From Luteimicrobium album (lineage in GTDB: Bacteria; Actinomycetota; Actinomycetes; Actinomycetales; Cellulomonadaceae), in the NCBI RefSeq assembly GCF_030161555.1, contig NZ_BSUK01000001.1:1426001-1490000 (forward strand): a stretch of 64,000 nt of DNA, written 5' to 3'. A program made the translations under genes and the position numbers. Below are positions 55,854 to 64,000 of this stretch, in pieces. The notes beneath the pieces are model-generated. The model did no database searches. It saw only the letters and a list, made by a program, of their open reading frames with translations, and was not told the DNA's origin. How positions within the stretch are numbered: position 1 is the first letter of the stretch; the number at the start of each line of letters is the position of its first letter.

Positions 55854-56507
55854 GTGGGAACGCAAGCGACGGACGGGCGGACGTCTGGCTCCGACCAGCC
55901 GTGCCGCCCGCTGCGAGCCGACGCTGCCCGCAACCGCGAGAAGCTGCTCGAGGCCGCCACCGAGGTCTTCGCCGAGCACGGCACCGAGGGTTCGCTCGAG
56001 GAGATCGCCCGCCGTGCGGGCGTCGGGGTCGGCACCCTCTACCGGCACTTCCCCACGCGTGCGTGCCTCGTCGAACAGGTCTACCGGCACAGCGTCGACG
56101 AGGTGTGCGCGGCCGCGCCCCGCCTGCTCGAGCAGCTCGACCCGTTCGACGCGCTCGCCACCTGGGTCGACGGCTTCGTGGGCTACGTGAGCCGCAAGAA
56201 GGGCATGACGTCCGCGCTCCGCGAGGCCATGGGCCCCGACTCCGACGCCATCTTCGCCGACGTGCACGAGCGCCTCGAGGGCGCCGCGTCGCTGCTCCTG
56301 GGCGCCGCTCAGCAGGCGGGCATGGCCCGCACCGACGCCGAGCCGCTCGACATCCTGCGCAGCGTCTCCGGCATGTGCATGGCGGCCGCCGCGTCTCAGG
56401 ACCCCGAGCGGACCAAGCGCGTGCTGGCGCTCGTCCTCGACGGGCTCCGGTACGGGGCGCCCGCCGCGGAGGCGTCGCCGCGCACCGAGAACCTCGCGTC
56501 CGTCTGA
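55854..56507 (+). CDS. TetR regulator of the MFS exporter
   Basis: 217 residues. The helix-turn-helix is FAEHGTEGSLEEIARRAGVGVGTLYRHFPTRACLVEQVYR. GTG at 55854 has GGAGG eight bases upstream. The C-terminal ligand domain is typical of drug-responsive repressors. It is probably released from the CGGAGG palindrome by an exporter substrate. Confidence 0.88.
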   Translation: MGTQATDGRTSGSDQPCRPLRADAARNREKLLEAATEVFAEHGTEGSLEEIARRAGVGVGTLYRHFPTRACLVEQVYRHSVDEVCAAAPRLLEQLDPFDALATWVDGFVGYVSRKKGMTSALREAMGPDSDAIFADVHERLEGAASLLLGAAQQAGMARTDAEPLDILRSVSGMCMAAAASQDPERTKRVLALVLDGLRYGAPAAEASPRTENLASV

Positions 56508-56515
56508 CCCGCCGC

Positions 56516-57721
56516 GTGAAGGTCTCGCAGCGCTCGCACGTCCCGGCCTTCGCCGTCATGGAGGTGCTGGCGGCCGCCAACGCCCGACGCGCGGCGGGCG
56601 AGTCCGTCCTCAACCTGTGCGCCGGCGAGCCGTCGTCGGGCGCGGCCGAGCCCGTGCGCGAGCGGGCCGTCGAGATCCTCCGCTCGGGCGACCTCGGCTA
56701 CACCGAGGCCCTCGGAGCACCCGGCCTGCGCGAGGCGATCGCCGGCCACTACCGCCGCTGGCACGACGTCGACGTCTCGCCGGGCCGGGTCGCTGTGACC
56801 ACCGGCAGCTCGGGCGGGTTCCTCCTCGCGTTCATCGCGGCGTTCGACGTCGGCGACCGGGTGGTTCTCGCCCGGCCCGGCTACCCCGCCTACCGGAACA
56901 TCCTCACGGCCCTGGGCTGCGACGTCGTCGAGCTCGACTGCGGGCCCGCCACGCGCTACCAGCCGACCGTCGATCAGCTCGACGCACTCCAAGCCCAGGC
57001 CCCCGTGGCCGGGCTGGTCGTCGCGAGCCCCGCGAACCCGACCGGCACCATGATCGAGGCCGCCGAGCTCGAGGCGCTGTCACGCTGGTGCGCGGCGCAC
57101 GGCGTGCGGCTCGTCTCCGACGAGATCTACCACGGCATCACCTACGGCGGGCCGGCCGTCGCGACCGCGGCCACCCACCTCGACGACGGTGCGATCGTCG
57201 TCAACTCGTTCTCCAAGTACTGGGCCATGACGGGCTGGCGGCTCGGCTGGCTCGTCCTGCCGGACGACCTCGTGGGTGCCGTCGACGCGCTGGCCAGCAA
57301 CGTCGCGCTCTGCCCTCCCGCGCTCGCGCAGCACGCCGCGATCGCCGCGTTCACCGAGGAGGCGTACGACGCGGCGGCCGCCAACGTCGCGACCTACGCG
57401 ACGTCGCGCGCGCTCCTGCTCGAGCGCGCCGGGGACCTGGGCTGGGATCCGATCGCCCCCGCCGACGGCGCGTTCTACCTCTACGGCGACGTCTCACGGT
57501 TCCTCTCGGCCGGGCCGGGTGACGGCAGGCCTGCCGACTCGGTGGCGTACTGCGAGCGGCTGCTCGCCGACACCGGTGTCGCACTCACTCCGGGCACCGA
57601 CTTCGACGGCGTCCGAGGCGGCTCGTGGGTGCGGCTGAGCTTCGCCGCGGCGCCCGCGACCGTCGCCGAGGCGGTCGACCGCGTCGTGGCGTGGCAGCGG
57701 GGGCTGGCCGACGGGAGCTGA
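56516..57721 (+). CDS. PLP-dependent aminotransferase, class I/II
   Basis: 401 residues from GTG at 56516. Fold-type I motifs: GYTEALGAPGLREAIAGHY, VTTGSSGGFLLAF, ASPANPTGTM, VSDEIYHGITYGG, and the PLP lysine in NSFSKYWAMTGWRLGW. The C-terminal Arg that binds the substrate carboxylate is in WVRLSFA. Substrate not predictable. It lies nine bases after the TetR gene and may be cotranscribed. Confidence 0.9.
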   Translation: MKVSQRSHVPAFAVMEVLAAANARRAAGESVLNLCAGEPSSGAAEPVRERAVEILRSGDLGYTEALGAPGLREAIAGHYRRWHDVDVSPGRVAVTTGSSGGFLLAFIAAFDVGDRVVLARPGYPAYRNILTALGCDVVELDCGPATRYQPTVDQLDALQAQAPVAGLVVASPANPTGTMIEAAELEALSRWCAAHGVRLVSDEIYHGITYGGPAVATAATHLDDGAIVVNSFSKYWAMTGWRLGWLVLPDDLVGAVDALASNVALCPPALAQHAAIAAFTEEAYDAAAANVATYATSRALLLERAGDLGWDPIAPADGAFYLYGDVSRFLSAGPGDGRPADSVAYCERLLADTGVALTPGTDFDGVRGGSWVRLSFAAAPATVAEAVDRVVAWQRGLADGS

Positions 57722-57748
57722 GTCCCCACGTACCGGCCCAGCGCGGGC

Positions 57749-58066
57749 TCAGCCGTCGCGCGGCTCCGGGCCTGGCCCGGGCGTGTGCCCGTGGTCGGCG
57801 GCGTGCTTGGCGATGTGCTCCTTGCGGACCTCAGCCACCTCTTCCTCGGGCTCCCCGAGGTCGGCACCGTCGGGCCCCGGGCCCGGCGTCCGGCTCTGCT
57901 GGTCGGCGAGCTCGGCAGCCCGCTTGGCGACCTCCTCGGACGTCTCCCCGAGGTCCTCGCCACGCGGCCCCGGGCCGGGGGTGGCGCCGTCGTCCTCGCC
58001 CGTGAAACCGTCGCGCCCGGAGACCAGGCCGGAGGTGTCGTAGTCGTCGCTGGGCGTCGTGGTCAT
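57749..58066 (-). CDS. Small acidic repeat protein
   Basis: 105 residues from ATG at 58066 with TAGGAGG upstream. Three copies of TPGPGP head repeated units: TPGPGPRGEDLGETSEEVA, TPGPGPDGADLGEPEEEVA, and a short TPGPGPEPRDG. Very acidic, Gly/Pro-rich, without membrane segments, so probably intrinsically disordered with short helices. I do not recognise a function. Confidence 0.75.
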   Translation of the reverse strand: MTTTPSDDYDTSGLVSGRDGFTGEDDGATPGPGPRGEDLGETSEEVAKRAAELADQQSRTPGPGPDGADLGEPEEEVAEVRKEHIAKHAADHGHTPGPGPEPRDG

Positions 58067-58160
58067 GTCGTCCTCCTACGTCGCTGCAGGGGATCACGGG
58101 TGGACCCTCCACTCGATTGTGACGCCGAGCGCGGCCTCCGGCCACCGTTCGGCCGCGTGC

Positions 58161-58483
58161 TCACGCGGACGTCACACGCGACGTGGTGCGCCGCTGGGTC
58201 ACCTGCCGTGAGGCCGTGGCCGCGAGGGACCGCCGGTTGTCGATCGAGCGGCCGATGTCGCGTGCCAGCGCGGGCTTGCGGCGCACGAGCGTGTCGAGCG
58301 TCTCGACCGACATCGCGACGACGGTCACGTCGGTGACCGCGAGCACGCTCGTGAGCGACCGCTGCCGTCACCACGGTGACCGCGCCGCCGTCGCCCGGAT
58401 CCGACGGCGGCGAAGGTGTCGTCGGGGACCGCTCCCTCGATCTCGCGGTCGCGCTCGCGGGTGCCGGTGTCGGGCTGCGACAT
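58161..58483 (-). CDS. Short cyclic-nucleotide-binding-like protein, frameshifted
   Basis: About 107 residues. ATG at 58483 has GGGGAGGAG upstream and reads SQPDTGTRERDREIEGAVPDD. The C-terminal part in another frame, RSLTSVLAVTDVTVVAMSVETLDTLVRRKPALARDIGRSIDNRRSL, resembles the end of a cNMP-binding domain. A missing base near 58390 would join them, but the domain would still be incomplete, so this may be a decayed gene. Confidence 0.45.
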
Positions 58484-58609
58484 GCCGCGCTCTCCTCCCC
58501 TGGTGCTCCCACACGACGCGTGGGCTTCTCTTAGGAGGATGCTCTTAGGGCCGTGGTCGTGCCACAGGAACGTCGCCGCGGACGACGGACCGCCGCGGCC
58601 GGTCGTGTG

Positions 58610-59275
58610 TCACGGCGCCTGAAGGACGGCGACGCCGACGGCGACCATCTCGCGGACGACGTCGTCGAGCGAGATCTTCTCGAGCAGGTCGAGCTCCTGG
58701 TCGCGCTCCCATGCGCCCAGGACGGTGACGACGTACCGCGAGTAGCCCGACACGCGCACCAGCGCGTGCGCGCTCAGGCCGCCCGTGATGAGCGCCGCCA
58801 TGCGGTACAGGAGGTCGATCGTGGTCTCGAGCGGGACCTCCATGTCGTCGTAGCGCTTGACGTCCGCCTCGATCCACTGCACGAACTGGAGGGGCCGGGC
58901 CGCGAGCACGGCGTCCGTGTACCGGGCCCAGTAGCTCGGCTCGTGGCTTCGCAGGTGCTCCGCGAACGGCTCGACGTACGCGCGGACGAGCGTCTCGGCG
59001 TCGCGCACGCGCCCGGTCGCCTCCGCCGTGGCGACCAGGGCCGCCCGGTGCGCGTTGATCGGCTTGGAGCGCCAGTAGTAGACCGTGTCGAGGAGCCCCT
59101 CGTAGGTCCCGAAGTGGTAGGCGATGGCCGAGTGGTTGCGGTGCCCGGCCTCCCGTGTGATCGCCGCCGACGTGGCGCCCCGGAGCCCGGCGCGCTCGAC
59201 GGTGCGCTCGGCCGCCTCCATCAGGCGGAGCTGGGGCTCGGTCGGGCTGACGACCGGGATGTCGACGCGCGGCAT
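58610..59275 (-). CDS. TetR-family regulator
   Basis: 221 residues. The helix-turn-helix is AGLRGATSAAITREAGHRNHSAIAYHFGTYEGLLDTVYYWR, an unusual recognition helix with HRNHSAIAYHF. TACGAT lies six bases before the ATG at 59275, suggesting a leaderless transcript. Target unknown. Confidence 0.82.
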   Translation of the reverse strand: MPRVDIPVVSPTEPQLRLMEAAERTVERAGLRGATSAAITREAGHRNHSAIAYHFGTYEGLLDTVYYWRSKPINAHRAALVATAEATGRVRDAETLVRAYVEPFAEHLRSHEPSYWARYTDAVLAARPLQFVQWIEADVKRYDDMEVPLETTIDLLYRMAALITGGLSAHALVRVSGYSRYVVTVLGAWERDQELDLLEKISLDDVVREMVAVGVAVLQAP

Positions 59276-59304
59276 TCCCCGATCGTAGTGGTCCGCGTCT
59301 GGCG

Positions 59305-59816
59305 TCAGCGCCCTCGGTCGCCCCTCTCGACGATCGTCGTGAGGGCCGTGCGGAGCTGTGCGACGCCGTCCGGCCCGAGCATGTCGTCGAGCCAGACCTC
59401 GTACCCCCGACGATCGCCGCACCGTCCGCCAGGGCGCGGCTGCCGGTGGCCGTGGGCCGGTAGAGCTTGGCGCGTCCGTCCGTCGGGTCGGGCTCGAGCT
59501 CGAGGTACCCGCGGGCGACGAGGCGACCCGCCAGCTCGGCGGTGGCCTGCTTCGTCCGGCCGACGCGGTCGACCAGGGTTGCGAGGCGGGTGCCCTGCGC
59601 GTCCACGGCGTTGAGCACCGACGCGTGCGCCGCGCCGAGGTCGTCGTAGCCCGCGTCGCGCAGCGCCAGGTCGAGGTGGCGGACCAGGGTCTGCTGGGCC
59701 ATGCGCATCAGGTCGCCGAGCGTGCGGTCGCCGAGGGCGGTGTGGCCGGGCGGGCACCACGGGTCCGCGGTAGTCAGGTCCTTGACGACCTCGTCGCTGC
59801 TAGGCAAGATGGTCAT
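59305..59816 (-). CDS. MarR-family regulator, frameshifted
   Basis: About 170 residues. The winged helix is LGAAHASVLNAVDAQGTRLATLVDRVGRTKQATAELAGRLVARGYLELEPDPTDGRAKLYRPT. One missing base near 59405 joins the C-terminal EVWLDDMLGPDGVAQLRTALTTIVERGDRGR. TATAGT lies seven bases before the ATG, so the transcript looks leaderless. Divergent from an alpha/beta hydrolase only 26 bases away, so each probably affects the other's expression. Confidence 0.82.
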
Positions 59817-59842
59817 GTACCTGACTATATCGGAGGCGGATC

Positions 59843-60766
59843 GTGACCGAGCGCATCGACGAGCAGCACACGGAGCTCCCGCACGTCGCGGGGGTCCGGC
59901 ACCGGTGGGTCGACGTCCGCGGGGCGGCGGTGCACGTCGCCGAGGCCGGGCCCGACGACGCACCGGTCGTCCTCCTCCTGCACGGGTTCCCCCAGCACTG
60001 GTACGCCTGGCGCGGGGTGGTGGACGACCTCGCGCGGGACCGCCACGTCGTCGTGCCCGACCTGCCCGGCTTCGGCTGGAGCGAGCCCGCGACGCACGGC
60101 TGGACGACGACCGAGCGCGCCCGCGACACCGTCGCCCTGCTCGACGCGCTCAGCCTGACCGGGCCCGTGGACGTCGTCGGGCACGACTGGGGTGCGTGGC
60201 TCGCGTTCCGCGTCGCGCTCGACGCGCCCGAGCGCGTGCGTCGGCTCGTCGCGGTGTCCGAGCTGCACCCCTGGCCGCTCCAGCGACGGCTCGTCCCGCG
60301 GCTGTGGCGGATGTGGGTCACCGCGCTGTTCGAGGTCCCGGGCCTCGGTTCGGCAGTCGTGCGGCGGCGTGGCGTCGTGCGGTGGTTCCTGAGCCGCGAC
60401 GCGCGCGACCGCGCCGTCTGGACCGACGAGCTCGTCGACGTCTACGCGAACGTCGCGGCCCGCCCGGACGTCGCGCACGCCGGACGGCGCCTGCACAGCG
60501 CGTTCGTGCTCCACGACATCGCCCGGATGGTCCTGCGGCGCGACGGGCGCCGTGCCTACGACGTCCCGACCCTCATGGTCGCGGGCGACCACGACGCCTA
60601 CATCCCGCCCGCTCTCGTGGCCCCGCCCCGGTCGCGAGCCGACGTCGTGCAGGCGCGGACCGTGCCCGGCGGGCACTTCCTCCTCGACGAGAACCCGGGC
60701 GCCGTCGTCGCCGCCGTCCGCGACCACCTCGCCGCCCGGGAACCCGCGCCCGCGCGGGTACGATGA
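59843..60766 (+). CDS. Alpha/beta hydrolase, epoxide-hydrolase/dehalogenase type
   Basis: 307 residues. The oxyanion motif is LLLHGFPQHWYAWRGV, the nucleophile elbow VGHDWGAW carries Asp instead of Ser, and the catalytic His is in VPGGHFLLDE. Asp nucleophile plus HGxP points to epoxide hydrolase or haloalkane dehalogenase chemistry. The GTG has GGAGG nine bases upstream. The divergent MarR gene is the likely regulator. Confidence 0.85.
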   Translation: MTERIDEQHTELPHVAGVRHRWVDVRGAAVHVAEAGPDDAPVVLLLHGFPQHWYAWRGVVDDLARDRHVVVPDLPGFGWSEPATHGWTTTERARDTVALLDALSLTGPVDVVGHDWGAWLAFRVALDAPERVRRLVAVSELHPWPLQRRLVPRLWRMWVTALFEVPGLGSAVVRRRGVVRWFLSRDARDRAVWTDELVDVYANVAARPDVAHAGRRLHSAFVLHDIARMVLRRDGRRAYDVPTLMVAGDHDAYIPPALVAPPRSRADVVQARTVPGGHFLLDENPGAVVAAVRDHLAAREPAPARVR

Positions 60767-60796
60767 GCGCACAACTTCAGCTTCACGCCACTCGAA

Positions 60797-61040
60797 CCGT
60801 GTCGGGAGAGTCCGCGCGTCGTCCGCCCCGGCGGAGGCCGCCGGACGCCGAAGGAGCAAGTCCTCCCCGGAATCTCTCAGGCCCCCGTACCGACACGGCG
60901 AGGCAACTCTGGAAAGCGGTGCGCGCGTGCGCGCACCCACCGACGGTGCAAGTCGGCGCGCCCCGGGCGGGACCATCCCGCGAACGGCGGACCGGCAAAA
61001 CTCTCAGGTGGACGCTTCGCGTCCGGTGACAGAGCGGGGA
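60797..61040 (+). promoter_or_regulatory. Tandem glycine riboswitch
   Basis: Two glycine aptamers in series. The first has GGGAGAGTCC, GCCGAAGGAGCAAGTCC and AATCTCTCAGGC, closed by GTGTCGG with CCGACAC. The second has CTGGAAAGCGGTG, CACCGACGGTGCAAGTCGG, AACTCTCAGGTGG and TGACAGAG. Glycine binding is expected to turn on gcvP, which starts about 57 bases downstream. Confidence 0.93.
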
Positions 61041-61096
61041 GGGCCCAGCCCACCGGTCCGGCCGTCGCGTCGGACCTCGCCCGCCCGGAGCACACC

Positions 61097-64000
<2,904 letters not shown>

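Overview
The window is high-GC actinobacterial chromosome. Gene order, GTG starts, ATGA/GTGA stop-start overlaps and many apparently leaderless promoters fit the Micrococcales; a cellulomonad-like genus is a guess. Read left to right, 1-7320 (minus strand) is the conserved actinobacterial growth and division cluster fhaA-fhaB-pstP-rodA-pbpA-pknA-pknB, with pknB cut by the window edge. A tRNA-Leu(CAG) follows at 7590.

From 7.7 to about 24 kb lies an accessory region. It holds a coupled tyrosine-recombinase-like/DDE-transposase-like pair, a small mobile-element protein, an anti-sigma/ECF sigma pair with a membrane protein, and a gamma-butyrolactone-receptor-like TetR. Next comes a tightly coupled five-gene operon (15.2-19.4 kb): small secreted protein, lipoprotein, membrane-fusion adaptor, ABC ATPase and FtsX/MacB-like permease. 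An intact IS481 element with a GCTAGG duplication follows, then a mosaic of truncated genes, an IS481 fragment and an IS3 element.

24-32.5 kb is ordinary chromosome: VOC protein, rhomboid-like protease with divergent TetR, MetE-like protein, CBS/degenerate GGDEF protein, ung, a histidine phosphatase, MarR with a broken MFS gene, and trpS. 32.7-48.1 kb is an Rhs polymorphic-toxin locus. A secreted DNRLRE/LamG protein is coupled to a giant Rhs/YD-repeat protein ending in an HNH nuclease, coupled in turn to a DUF4265 immunity protein. Downstream are two displaced copies of the Rhs core tail. The first carries a different toxin tip and its own candidate immunity gene; the second is destroyed by an ISL3 element (8-bp duplication GCTTTGCG) and an IS3 element.

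48.1-64 kb holds regulators and housekeeping genes: a NAD(P)-binding protein with divergent TetR and paired operators, a candidate stand-alone structured RNA, a DUF4232 lipoprotein, a two-component system, a low-molecular-weight tyrosine phosphatase, a DUF1508 protein, an MFS exporter with TetR, an aminotransferase, TetR and MarR regulators, an alpha/beta hydrolase, and a tandem glycine riboswitch in front of gcvP, which is cut by the window end.

One caution governs the annotation. About two dozen genes, including essential ones (pbpA, rodA, trpS, gcvP), are split by frameshifts. All but one are in the direction of a single missing base and most sit in or beside C/G runs. I read these as assembly deletions, not real mutations, and give reconstructed gene spans. 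The exception is an extra base in the transposase-like gene at about 8178.
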